DNA from: Flavihumibacter sp. UBA7668
GTDB lineage: Bacteria; Bacteroidota; Bacteroidia; Chitinophagales; Chitinophagaceae
NCBI RefSeq assembly: GCF_002483205.1
Contig: NZ_DLHM01000007.1
Coordinates: 926,091 to 990,090 of the forward strand
Reading direction: 5' to 3'
DNA length: 64,000 nucleotides
Shown: positions 18,075-26,893 of the stretch, piece by piece
Layout of the letters: each line of letters begins with the position of its first letter
How positions within the stretch are numbered: position 1 is the stretch's first letter
The notes under the pieces: model-generated
What the model was told of the DNA's origin: nothing
What the model saw: only the letters and a program-made list of their open reading frames with translations
Databases searched by the model: none
Translations under genes and position numbers: made by a program

Positions 18075-19595
18075 TTAGCGGTCTTTATGAGGTTCGGGGA
18101 GAGAGGCCCAGTTACGGCCATCGCGGGCGATAAGGGCTTCGGCGTCCTCGGGGCCCCAGGAGGCCGGGGTATAATTCGGGAAATCAACCGGTGCCCGTTG
18201 CTGCCAGGCTTCGAGGATCGGCATAATTACTTTCCATGCAGCAGCCACCTGGTCTTCCCGCATGAAGAGGGTTGCATTTCCTTCCATTACATCGAGGAGC
18301 AGGGTTTCATACGCTTCGGGTTCATGCTCTTCGTAGGCATCCTGGTAGCTGAAAATCATATCAACCGGACTCAGAGTCAGATCCTGTCCGGGTCGTTTGG
18401 CCTGAAAACGCAGGCGGATATCCATTTCCGGAGCTATACTAATGGTAAGGCGATTGGCTCTCCAGGTTTCGGCAGATTCCGGCGGGAAGGCGTAGTTTGG
18501 TGCTGCTTTGAACTGAACTGTTACGATGGTTTCCTTATCTGCCATCCGTTTACCGGTCCGAACATAAAAAGGTACATCCTGCCAGCGCCAGTTATCGATA
18601 TAGAATTTAACGGCGGCAAAGGTTTCCACCGGAGAATCGGGTTCAACATTTTTTTCCTGTCTGTAGCCAGGAACCTGTTGGCCCTTCATCCAGCCTTCAC
18701 TGTATTGTCCGCGTACGGCCATTTTATGTACTTCTTCTTTGGAAATTTTACGCAAGGCGTGTAATACATCCACTTTTTTATTCCGGATTTCATCTGCATC
18801 GAAGCTCACCGGGGCTTCCATCGCCACCATGCAAAGCAGTTGAAGAATATGATTTTGCACCATATCGCGAAGGGCGCCCGAACTTTCGTAAAAATCACCT
18901 CTACCCTCAACACCTACCGTTTCGGAAGCTGTTATCTGGATATGATCAATATAATTTCTGTTCCAGATCGGTTCAAAGAGGGCATTGGCAAAACGAAGTG
19001 CCAGGATATTCTGAACCGTTTCCTTACCGAGGTAGTGATCGATTCGGTAAATCTGTTTTTCATCAAACATGCCGGCCAGTAATTTATTTAACTGAAGCGC
19101 GCTTGCCAGATCGTGACCAAAAGGTTTCTCAACAACCACCCGGGTGCATTTGGTGTCAGCGCAAATATTCAGAGGCCCGAGTTTGCCAACGATTCCAGGC
19201 ACCAGTTGCGGGGCAACGGCCAGGTAAAAAATCACATTGGGGTGTTCGCCGTATTCAGCTTCTTTCTCTTTTACGATTTCTGCTATTTTCTGGTACTCTT
19301 CATCTTTTTCTGCATCCATTTGCAGATAGGCAACATGATTGGCGAAGACCTGCCATTTTCCACCCTGATCATCTTTGCGGCGACTGAATTGCTGAATTCC
19401 ATTAAAGAGATGAACGCGATACGATTCATTATCGTAGGGCCGACGGCCGATTCCGACAATATCAAATTTCTCGGGCATCCATTCATCGATGAAGAGATTA
19501 TAAAGGGCGGGTGATAATTTGCGATGATTCAGATCGCCGCTTCCACCAAAAATAAAAATGAGGGAGGCGGTTGGTCTTTTATGTGTAGCAGACAT
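18075..19595 (-). CDS. zwf: Glucose-6-phosphate 1-dehydrogenase
   Basis: A 506-residue enzyme oxidising glucose 6-phosphate with NAD(P)+ to 6-phosphogluconolactone. The N-terminal nucleotide-binding motif is IFGGSGDLNHRKLSPALYNL (about 14-33), the active-site signature is IYRIDHYLGKETVQNI (about 200-215, with the catalytic His) and the substrate region RVVVEKPFGHDL is intact. Length is normal for the family. It starts 29 bases downstream of gnd and precedes pgl, so the three oxidative pentose phosphate genes form one minus-strand unit. Confidence 0.97.
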   Translation of the reverse strand: MSATHKRPTASLIFIFGGSGDLNHRKLSPALYNLFIDEWMPEKFDIVGIGRRPYDNESYRVHLFNGIQQFSRRKDDQGGKWQVFANHVAYLQMDAEKDEEYQKIAEIVKEKEAEYGEHPNVIFYLAVAPQLVPGIVGKLGPLNICADTKCTRVVVEKPFGHDLASALQLNKLLAGMFDEKQIYRIDHYLGKETVQNILALRFANALFEPIWNRNYIDHIQITASETVGVEGRGDFYESSGALRDMVQNHILQLLCMVAMEAPVSFDADEIRNKKVDVLHALRKISKEEVHKMAVRGQYSEGWMKGQQVPGYRQEKNVEPDSPVETFAAVKFYIDNWRWQDVPFYVRTGKRMADKETIVTVQFKAAPNYAFPPESAETWRANRLTISIAPEMDIRLRFQAKRPGQDLTLSPVDMIFSYQDAYEEHEPEAYETLLLDVMEGNATLFMREDQVAAAWKVIMPILEAWQQRAPVDFPNYTPASWGPEDAEALIARDGRNWASLPEPHKDR

Positions 19596-19624
19596 GATTC
19601 TTTTTTTGTATTAATGAGCTTTTC

Positions 19625-21064
19625 TCAGGTCCATTGGGTATGAAATTTTCCTTCCCGGTCGATTCGTTCGTAGGTATGTGCTCCGAAATAATCACGTTGA
19701 GCCTGCAACAGGTTCAGTGGCAGACGAGCGGTAGTAAAGGCATCGTAATAGGTAAGGGCATTCATGAGGCCTCCTGCAGCAAATCCATTCAATGCAGCCA
19801 GGCTGACTGCTTTTCGAAGCGATCCGATTTGTTGGGTAACCAGCTCAGCAATTGCATCATCCAGCAGGAGGTTACTGATTGCCGGGTTTCGTTGGTAGGC
19901 TTCATAGAATGTTCCTAACAGGGTGGAACGGATGATGCATCCACCTCTCCATACTTTTACAGCATTGTGAAGAGGTATATCCATTGCCAGATCTTTTGAA
20001 GCAGTATGCAACATAGACATGCCCTGAACATAGGAAAGAATGATGGCAGCAAAAAGTGCTTTTCTGCAATCTTCGGCAAGTTCTTTTTTGTCAAGTGAAA
20101 GCGAAGTTGCGGAAGCTGCATTCGTTAGCCGGATTTGCATTTCGCGATGCAGTTTTTCAGCTGCAAGGCGATCTGATTTTAATGCCGAGATAGTACGCAT
20201 GGTCACGGCCATATCGATGGTTGGAATTGCAACACCCAAATCCATAGCAATTTGTGAGGTCCATTTGCCGGTTCCTTTTGAACCTGCTTTATCGAGGATG
20301 CTGTCTACCAGGTGTTTCCCGGTTTCAGGATCCATTTGTTTAAATATGGCGGCGGTGATTTCGATCAGGTAGGATTTGAGTTCGCCATCGTTCCAGTTGC
20401 TGAAAAGTTCATGTAGTTCTTCGTTGCTGAATTTTCCACCGCGATGGAGCAGGTCATAGGTTTCGCAGATCAGCTGCATAATCGCATACTCAATGCCGTT
20501 ATGCACCATTTTAACAAAATGTCCGGCTGCGCCTTTGCCCATATAATCAACGCAGGCTTCTCCGTTAACTTTAGCGGCGATAGAAGTAAGAACAGGTTTC
20601 AGCTGTTGCCAGGCAGATTCATCGCCACCGGGCATCATAGAGGGGCCGAAGCGTGCACCTTCTTCGCCACCTGAAACACCGATTCCAATAAAGTGAATGC
20701 CTTTGGGTTGGAGGTATTCATATCGGCGGAGTGTATCGGTATAATAGGTGTTTCCGCCATCGATGATGATATCGCCCTTGCTAACAAGTGGTAGTAAACT
20801 TTCAATAACATCGTCTACCGGTTTGCCAGCCGGAACCAGGATCATTATACGACGGGGCATAGCCAATTGGGCTACCATCTCTTCCAGCGTATTCACGCCT
20901 TTAACGGTAGTGCCGGCTGAAGCAGCAGCTTCAAAATCTGAGGTCTTTTTTGGGTCTTTATCAAAGCCGATCGCTTTAAATCCGTGATCAGCCACATTCA
21001 ACAGGAGGTTACGGCCCATTACACCGAGCCCTACCATGCCGAAATCAAAGGTTTGGTTGTCCAT
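19625..21064 (-). CDS. gnd: 6-phosphogluconate dehydrogenase, decarboxylating
   Basis: About 479 residues; converts 6-phosphogluconate and NADP+ to ribulose 5-phosphate, CO2 and NADPH. The N-terminus carries the Rossmann motif GMVGLGVMGRNLLLN; the catalytic region shows FIGIGVSGGEEGARFGPSMMPGG-type sequence and KMVHNGIEYAIMQLI with the active-site Lys. A second all-helical domain follows. A frame from 21088 would add eight residues, but that start sits inside an exact -7 promoter box, so ATG 21064 is chosen. It is the first gene of the gnd-zwf-pgl operon. Confidence 0.96.
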   Translation of the reverse strand: MDNQTFDFGMVGLGVMGRNLLLNVADHGFKAIGFDKDPKKTSDFEAAASAGTTVKGVNTLEEMVAQLAMPRRIMILVPAGKPVDDVIESLLPLVSKGDIIIDGGNTYYTDTLRRYEYLQPKGIHFIGIGVSGGEEGARFGPSMMPGGDESAWQQLKPVLTSIAAKVNGEACVDYMGKGAAGHFVKMVHNGIEYAIMQLICETYDLLHRGGKFSNEELHELFSNWNDGELKSYLIEITAAIFKQMDPETGKHLVDSILDKAGSKGTGKWTSQIAMDLGVAIPTIDMAVTMRTISALKSDRLAAEKLHREMQIRLTNAASATSLSLDKKELAEDCRKALFAAIILSYVQGMSMLHTASKDLAMDIPLHNAVKVWRGGCIIRSTLLGTFYEAYQRNPAISNLLLDDAIAELVTQQIGSLRKAVSLAALNGFAAGGLMNALTYYDAFTTARLPLNLLQAQRDYFGAHTYERIDREGKFHTQWT

Positions 21065-21085
21065 TGCAGTTGGTTGGATAGGCCG

Positions 21086-21093
21086 CAAAGGTA
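21086..21093 (-). promoter_or_regulatory. -7 box of the gnd-zwf-pgl operon
   Basis: Minus-strand TACCTTTG, an exact TAnnTTTG match, 22 bases before the chosen gnd start. No clear -33 TTG is present at 19-21 bases. The implied leader is about 15 bases. Confidence 0.5.
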
Positions 21094-21144
21094 AGTACCA
21101 ATAATGTAAGATTGGTCAGCATTCTGTCAGTTCGGAACTGAAAC

Positions 21145-22422
21145 CTATGCAAACGTTTTACCAGCCTTGTATCCTTTGGCTGCATAAAAAAGAATGTAGA
21201 GGTAAGCAGGAGCTGAACAGAGAAAGAAGGCGAGCTGATTGGAAAGTCCCTGTGAATCTTTCAGCCATCCGTAAAGTGGTGGTACAATAGCACCACCGGC
21301 AATGCCCATGATAAGGAAGGCAGATCCGATTTGGGTATATTTTCCGATTCCGTCAATGGCGAGCGGAAAGATAGCGGGCCACATCAGTGCGTTGGCGAGT
21401 CCCAATGCTGCAATCAATATAATGGCAGTATAACCGGTTGAGAAATAAATTCCGATTGTCAGTAATAAGCCGAGGATAGCGGAATAACGAAGGGCATCCT
21501 GCTGGGAAATATATTTCGGAATAGTAAAAATGCCGATAATATAACCGAGCAGCATGGCGAACAGGGTATAAGAGGTGAAATATTTGGTTTCATCCAGGCT
21601 CATGCCCATTGATTTTCCATAGGTTCCGATAGCGTCTCCTGCAAGCACTTCCACTCCCACATAAAGAAAAAGGCAAAGAACGCCGAGCATCAGATGCGGG
21701 TAGGCAAAAACGGAGGCCCGGGTTTTATTGTTGCCGGTACTGTCTTCTTTTGGTTCGTCGATTTCAGGTAATCCGGATCTGTAGGTAAGGAAGGCAAGGA
21801 TAAACAGACAGATGGCGATTACAATATAGGGTGGCACGATACGGCCGGTCAGTTCGGTCAGTAACTGTGCTTTTACAAGCGGATCTGTTGCTGCAATCAC
21901 CTGCTCTTCAATTGCCTGGGCATTTTTAAGAACGATGGCACCCAGGATTAGGGGACTAAGAATGCCGGCAATTTTATTACAAACACCAAGGATACTGATT
22001 CGTTTGGCGGCACTTTCGATAGGACCCAGAATACTTGCATAAGGGTTGGATGCGGTTTGCAGGAGGGCCAAGCCGGCACCCTGAACAAAGAGTCCGCTTA
22101 GAAACAGCGGAAAACTCCGGGCATTGGCTGCAGGAATAAAAATGAGGGATCCAAGAGCCATCACCGCCAGACCGAGCGCCATTCCATTTTTATAACCGGA
22201 TTTTTTAAGCAACCAGGCAGAAGGTATAGCGAGGAAAAAATAAGCCATATAAAATGCGGTGGTTACAAAAAATGCCTGCATATCGGATTCCAGTTCACAG
22301 GCGAGTTTCAGGAAGGGAATCAGCGTACTGTTCAGCCAGGTAATAAAACCGAAAATGAAAAACAATACGGCGATAATTGCCAGCGCATAAGTCTGGTTTT
22401 TAGTTGTGGTGGTTTGGTTCAT
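21145..22422 (-). CDS. FucP/GluP-type sugar MFS transporter
   Basis: A 425-residue inner membrane proton symporter with about 12 hydrophobic segments. It resembles the fucose/glucose-galactose permease family: FFIFGFITWLNSTLIPFLKLA in helix 1, AYFFLAIPSAWLLKKSGYKNG, and the diagnostic LQTASNPYASILGP near 127-140. Probable substrate is a hexose or fucose; the sequence does not separate these. It lies next to the pentose phosphate operon on the same strand with an 80-base gap containing that operon's promoter region, so it may supply sugar for that route. It is divergent from the efflux gene at 22514. Confidence 0.88.
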   Translation of the reverse strand: MNQTTTTKNQTYALAIIAVLFFIFGFITWLNSTLIPFLKLACELESDMQAFFVTTAFYMAYFFLAIPSAWLLKKSGYKNGMALGLAVMALGSLIFIPAANARSFPLFLSGLFVQGAGLALLQTASNPYASILGPIESAAKRISILGVCNKIAGILSPLILGAIVLKNAQAIEEQVIAATDPLVKAQLLTELTGRIVPPYIVIAICLFILAFLTYRSGLPEIDEPKEDSTGNNKTRASVFAYPHLMLGVLCLFLYVGVEVLAGDAIGTYGKSMGMSLDETKYFTSYTLFAMLLGYIIGIFTIPKYISQQDALRYSAILGLLLTIGIYFSTGYTAIILIAALGLANALMWPAIFPLAIDGIGKYTQIGSAFLIMGIAGGAIVPPLYGWLKDSQGLSNQLAFFLCSAPAYLYILFYAAKGYKAGKTFA

Positions 22423-22513
22423 GCTACTACTTTCAGGGCATTAAAATACGATGTTCAACAGAATAAATCTTGTGCAAACGATTCCGTATGTAATTTGCAG
22501 TCTTTAAATTTCT

Positions 22514-23710
22514 ATGTTTAAGCACGGGAAAGCGGCACTGGGATTCATTTTCATCACACTTATAATTGATGTAACGGGATTGGGAATTATTATTCCTGTT
22601 ATTCCAAAACTGATCTCACAGTTGATAGACGGGAATGTAAGTGAAGCTGCCAGTTATGGTGGCTGGCTTGGTTTTGCCTATGCCATCACACAATTCGTTT
22701 GTGCGCCGGTGTTAGGCAATTTGAGTGACCGGTTTGGGCGAAGGCCGGTGCTTTTGTTATCACTTTTGGGCTTTGGTGTCGATTATATTTTCATGGCCTA
22801 TGCTCCAACTATCGGATGGTTGTTTGTGGGTAGAATTATTGCCGGATTATTTGGCGCCAGTATTACCACAGCTTCTGCCTATATCGCTGATATCAGTACA
22901 GCAGAGAATCGGGCACAGAATTTTGGAATGATTGGGGCAGCATTTGGAATAGGGTTCATTATTGGTCCGGTTATAGGGGGTGTGTTGGGGGAATATGGCG
23001 CGAAAATTCCTTTTCTGGCTGCAGCGGGTTTAAGTTTACTCAATGCACTTTATGGGTATTTTGTTTTACCTGAATCACTAGCAGTAGAAAACCGGAGATC
23101 CTTTGATTGGAAAAGAGCCAATCCATTAGGCTCTTTTCAGCACTTAAGGAAGTATCCGGCAGTATCCGGCCTGGTCATCTCTTTTGTATTGATCTATATT
23201 GCTGCGCATGCCGTTCAAACTACCTGGACCTATTATAATATAGAAAAATTCGGCTGGTCGGAGCAGATGATTGGTTATTCACTTGGATTGGTTGGATTGA
23301 TGGTAGCATTGGTACAGGGTGGTCTGATACGGGTGGTGATTCCCAAACTAGGCTACCAGCGCAGTGTATATACCGGATTATTTCTATATAGTTTAGGGTT
23401 TTTGTTATTTGCTTTTGCAACTGAAACCTGGATGATGTTTGCTTTTACAGCGGTGTATTGTTTGGGTGGAATTACCATGCCTGCGATTCAGGGTATCATA
23501 TCCTCGGTTGTTCCGCCGAATGAACAGGGTGAATTACAGGGTGGATTAACCAGTCTGATGAGTGCGACCTCCATTATTGGTCCGCCGTTGATGACCACTC
23601 TATTTGCATATTTTACCCAACCCGGGGCACCTGTTTATTTTCCGGGGGCTCCTTTTTTGACAGCGGCGATTCTTGTTTTGATCAGCGGATTACTGGCCAG
23701 AAAAGCCTGA
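22514..23710 (+). CDS. TetA-like MFS multidrug/tetracycline efflux protein
   Basis: A 398-residue 12-helix antiporter. Family features: LIIDVTGLGIIIPVIPKLI in helix 1, the loop 2-3 motif LSDRFGRRPVLLLSLLGFGVDYIFMA, and FGMIGAAFGIGFIIGPVIGG in helix 5. It resembles TCR/Tet MFS proteins that export drugs in exchange for protons, but many family members in environmental bacteria have no proven drug substrate. No TetR-type regulator is adjacent. Confidence 0.85.
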   Translation: MFKHGKAALGFIFITLIIDVTGLGIIIPVIPKLISQLIDGNVSEAASYGGWLGFAYAITQFVCAPVLGNLSDRFGRRPVLLLSLLGFGVDYIFMAYAPTIGWLFVGRIIAGLFGASITTASAYIADISTAENRAQNFGMIGAAFGIGFIIGPVIGGVLGEYGAKIPFLAAAGLSLLNALYGYFVLPESLAVENRRSFDWKRANPLGSFQHLRKYPAVSGLVISFVLIYIAAHAVQTTWTYYNIEKFGWSEQMIGYSLGLVGLMVALVQGGLIRVVIPKLGYQRSVYTGLFLYSLGFLLFAFATETWMMFAFTAVYCLGGITMPAIQGIISSVVPPNEQGELQGGLTSLMSATSIIGPPLMTTLFAYFTQPGAPVYFPGAPFLTAAILVLISGLLARKA

Positions 23711-23722
23711 GTTCCGTATTCT

Positions 23723-23754
23723 TTTGGTGAAACCGAATTAATGGTGTAGGTTTG
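23723..23754 (+). promoter_or_regulatory. Strong Bacteroidota promoter for the RRM gene
   Basis: TTTG at 23723-23726, a 20-base spacer and TAGGTTTG at 23747-23754: both elements match the TTTG/TAnnTTTG consensus at ideal spacing. Transcription would start near 23761, leaving a leader of about 115 bases that contains a GATCC/GGATC hairpin between two GAGTTATT words and ends in a long pyrimidine- and T-rich tract. Confidence 0.75.
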
Positions 23755-23875
23755 CGGCGTTATTGAGTTATTGATCCCGGACAGGATCGAGTTATTCTGC
23801 TACGCAAATTCTGCTATCTGATTTCTCCCGCCCGTATCGTATTTCTCATTTTTATTTATTATTTTTTTTATTTAC

Positions 23876-24196
23876 ATGAACATTTACGTTTCAAATTTAA
23901 GCTTCAATGTTGAAGACGAAGACCTGAGAGAATTTTTCGCTGAGTATGGCGAAGTAACATCTGCCCGTGTTATCATGGACAAATTCACCAACAAAAGCCG
24001 TGGTTTCGGTTTTGTTGAAATGTCTGATGACGAAGCAGCTCAGAAAGCAATTTCTGAACTGGACGGTGGAATGGTTGAAGGTCGTGCTATCCGCGTAACT
24101 GTTGCTAAGCCTCGCGAAGAGCGTACTGGCGGTAACAACGGTGGTGGTGGTAACCGTCGCTCTTTCAGCAACAGCAACAGCGGTGGTCGCTGGTAA
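23876..24196 (+). CDS. RRM-domain RNA-binding protein
   Basis: A 106-residue cytosolic RNA-binding protein. One RNA recognition motif covers residues 1-80 with RNP2 IYVSNL and RNP1 KSRGFGFVEM, both with the aromatic residues that stack on RNA. A Gly/Asn/Arg/Ser-rich tail follows (GGNNGGGGNRRSF, ending SGGRW), as in cyanobacterial Rbp and glycine-rich cold-regulated proteins. These are typically abundant and cold-induced. The gene uses frequent codons such as CGT and GCT more than its neighbours, has a strong promoter and ends in a strong terminator, which all suggest high expression. Confidence 0.95.
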   Translation: MNIYVSNLSFNVEDEDLREFFAEYGEVTSARVIMDKFTNKSRGFGFVEMSDDEAAQKAISELDGGMVEGRAIRVTVAKPREERTGGNNGGGGNRRSFSNSNSGGRW

Positions 24197-24232
24197 CTGA
24201 TTGTTTGTTTACTTTAGGGTAAGCAAAAGAAG

Positions 24233-24259
24233 CCGGTCAGCGAAACCTGACCGGTTTTT
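24233..24259. terminator. Bidirectional terminator between rbp and the plug protein gene
   Basis: CCGGTCAG (24233-24240) and CTGACCGG (24247-24254) form a perfect 8-bp stem with loop CGAAAC, followed by five T on the + strand. On the minus strand the stem is followed by a CTTCTTTT tract, so it may also end the convergent gene's transcript. Confidence 0.85.
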
Positions 24260-26680
24260 CTATTCTACAATACGCTCCATTCTCGTGAGTTTTCCTTCTA
24301 CATTTATCCCTTCCACAATTATTCTCCAACGTTTGGTGCTGTCGTTATTATAAACTGTAAATAGTATTCTGCGGTTGTCTTTATCTGTTATGATAAATGG
24401 ATTCCAGAATAGGGTGGTTCTGTTATCTTCCAGTTCATGCCGTTCTTCATACCTCATATAATCAGGTGAATAAAATTCTTTGATAGGCAGATAACCCGGA
24501 ATATTGGCAAAATTCAGGCCTTTGATATTTTCATTCGCTGCAGCTCCTTTTTTAGTGTACACTGCAATGGCTCCTGCACTACCACCACCTGGGGCGCCAA
24601 GGAAAGGCGGACGAAATACCTTTACCATAGCAACATCGGACATGGGAATATTTTGTACCATGGAAATATCACTTATCATTTCATTCAGGAAAAGGCTGGG
24701 TGTTCCACCCCGCCAGTTCATACTGATATTCGTACCCATTCCGGTAATCTGCAATCCGGCAACTTTACCCTGGAGGTAATTCAAAACGGTCATTGCGCCA
24801 TTGGCAGAAATATCATCTTCGGTAATGAATGTGTAGTCATTCTGTCCGCGGAATAAACCGGAGGTATATTCCTCATTCATTTTCTCCGCTTTCGATTTTA
24901 CTTTGGCGGTAACAGTAACGGTTTCAAGCGTTTTTACTTTACGGGCAGCTTCTGCTGCCGCCAAATTTTTTTCTCCCATCAGCAGGGATTTTTGCAAAGC
25001 TTTGGGATCCAGTTTAGTGAAGACCGGGATCGGTTTATTTGCAGTGGAGAAAGGAATTGCTCCGGGTAAAAACGCAGTTTTGACATCGATCAGGGCCTTC
25101 GTGGTAATCAGTTTATTCTTATCGTTGTTAAACTGGTAATAGAGTTTGGCTGTATCGTAAAATACCATTCCTCCGATTCCAAAAGTTCCATCTGAAGCAA
25201 CAGGAATTGATAGGAATTGCTGTCCGCCACCTTTTAGGGTAAGGATACCAGTTATTTCCTGATTAACCAGTTCGCTTTTTGTGAGGCCGGTAATCTTTCC
25301 ATTGGCGGTGATATAATCTTCCGGTTTGTTTTTTATTTCAGGAAATTTTCCGGCCAGTACATCTTCCCATTTGAAACGTCTCCAGCCATTGGTCATCATT
25401 ACGAGATCCAGGTGTTGGGCAACAGAATCTGCTTCACTGGAAAAATAGTAACCGGGTTGGTGGATATAGCCTTTGATATCCGGACTCAGTAAGAGTCCGG
25501 AATAAATATCTTCTTCCCCTTTTTGAACCGGGTTGATATCAGCATCCGTTACAGATATGGATAGATTACACTGAATTTCATCGGGTACATCTACCTGAAT
25601 CACATTACGATCCCGTTTTCTCATCCCCTTTAATGGAACATTCAGGTCGGTAATAAAATAATAGTCCTGTCGGTTGACAAATACGATTCGTTCCGCCAGT
25701 GGTTTATTATCATCGGTAAAAAGAGTAACCTGAACAATACCGGCCGGAACATTTTCGATGGGAATCATTGCCTTTACTTCCGCAGATTTTGTCAGGTTTA
25801 CCTTAGCCCGGTAAATCATTTGTTGTTGGGTTTGTGCAACCACCTGAACAGTTTCGTAAGGCGATGTTTCGCCCTCTTTCCGCTTTACACTATATTGAAT
25901 GCCAGCCTGTGAATATTGAACTGCCAAAGCCACCCCTTTGGATTTTGCTGACGGAAGATTTTTCTGCTGTACTTTTCCACCCGGATCCTTCCAGGTAGCT
26001 TTATATGTTTCGCCGGTGACAGGAGTAAGTTCAAAATGGCCCATTCCCTGGTGAACAGAAGAAAAGCTGGCAACTTTAGCTCCTTTGGAACTAAGAATTT
26101 CACCAGTAACAGCAATGGGTAATCCCCTTTGATCGTTTGCTTTGAAAGCTATCCGGGTAGTTACCCCCTGAATGAGATCACCACCTTCCGGGAAAAAATC
26201 AAGATAATATTGAGCTGCTGCAGGTTTTGAGGCCGTACTTGTTTTGTTTTCAGGTTGTAATACCGGGATGGCTTTACTATAAAGAAAAGCCGAATCAAAA
26301 TTGAGCATCCAGCGGGTATATGCCCTTACATATACTGTGGAATCAGTAAGTGTAGCCGGAAGGTCAAATGCCGCCGCGGCTCCGCCAATTGCAATGGGGC
26401 TGATTCTTCTATCCAGCACTTTTCCACTACCATCAATCAGTTCGGTATACAGGTTATTACTAATGGTTGTAATGGTTGATCCAACCATGATATACGCTTT
26501 CAACCAGATGGTTTCACCGGGTGTATAGGCACCTTTATCAAATTGAACATAAATCTTTTCCTGTGGATATTCAGCATCCAGCTTAAGGAGAGCCGAATCA
26601 ATTACCTGCGCATTCAGGCCACTGTAAAACAGTATGGATAGAAATAAAACGAAAAGAGACGGGTAGTGCAATTTCTTCAT
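24260..26680 (-). CDS. Large exported protein with MG2-like domains and a barrel-less TonB plug domain
   Basis: An 806-residue protein with a signal peptide (LFVLFLSILFYSGLNAQ). The N-terminal part resembles macroglobulin MG2-type modules (EKIYVQFDKGAYTPGETIWLKAYIM), then other beta-rich modules. Near residues 605-730 there is a TonB-receptor plug-like domain (YTFITEDDISANGAMTVLNYLQGKVAGLQI, GGSAGAIAVYTKKG), but the protein ends without any beta-barrel. Bacteroidota encode many such proteins and their role is unknown; secretion or envelope biogenesis has been suggested only by analogy. It is transcribed convergently with rbp. Confidence 0.75.
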   Translation of the reverse strand: MKKLHYPSLFVLFLSILFYSGLNAQVIDSALLKLDAEYPQEKIYVQFDKGAYTPGETIWLKAYIMVGSTITTISNNLYTELIDGSGKVLDRRISPIAIGGAAAAFDLPATLTDSTVYVRAYTRWMLNFDSAFLYSKAIPVLQPENKTSTASKPAAAQYYLDFFPEGGDLIQGVTTRIAFKANDQRGLPIAVTGEILSSKGAKVASFSSVHQGMGHFELTPVTGETYKATWKDPGGKVQQKNLPSAKSKGVALAVQYSQAGIQYSVKRKEGETSPYETVQVVAQTQQQMIYRAKVNLTKSAEVKAMIPIENVPAGIVQVTLFTDDNKPLAERIVFVNRQDYYFITDLNVPLKGMRKRDRNVIQVDVPDEIQCNLSISVTDADINPVQKGEEDIYSGLLLSPDIKGYIHQPGYYFSSEADSVAQHLDLVMMTNGWRRFKWEDVLAGKFPEIKNKPEDYITANGKITGLTKSELVNQEITGILTLKGGGQQFLSIPVASDGTFGIGGMVFYDTAKLYYQFNNDKNKLITTKALIDVKTAFLPGAIPFSTANKPIPVFTKLDPKALQKSLLMGEKNLAAAEAARKVKTLETVTVTAKVKSKAEKMNEEYTSGLFRGQNDYTFITEDDISANGAMTVLNYLQGKVAGLQITGMGTNISMNWRGGTPSLFLNEMISDISMVQNIPMSDVAMVKVFRPPFLGAPGGGSAGAIAVYTKKGAAANENIKGLNFANIPGYLPIKEFYSPDYMRYEERHELEDNRTTLFWNPFIITDKDNRRILFTVYNNDSTKRWRIIVEGINVEGKLTRMERIVE

Positions 26681-26893
26681 AAACGATAAACTTCAATCAG
26701 GCTCAATATCCTTCATTTTTTTCGGAAAGAAGGAGGGATATAGCTCATTTCCTTCCACATTAAAATTTTTTAACGAAAGTGCTCGAAATCAGCGTGGGTG
26801 AAAGAAGCGGAAGAAAGGGGTAAAATGCAATAAGAATGACTTCAGATTCCCGGGGAATTTAGGATTAATTTCAACCGATTAAACGATTGTAGT

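Noticed and set aside
17949..18764. Plus-strand frame of 271 codons antisense to zwf
   Set aside because: It overlaps the well-supported zwf and pgl genes, has low-complexity residue use, and includes the intergenic palindrome. A shadow frame.
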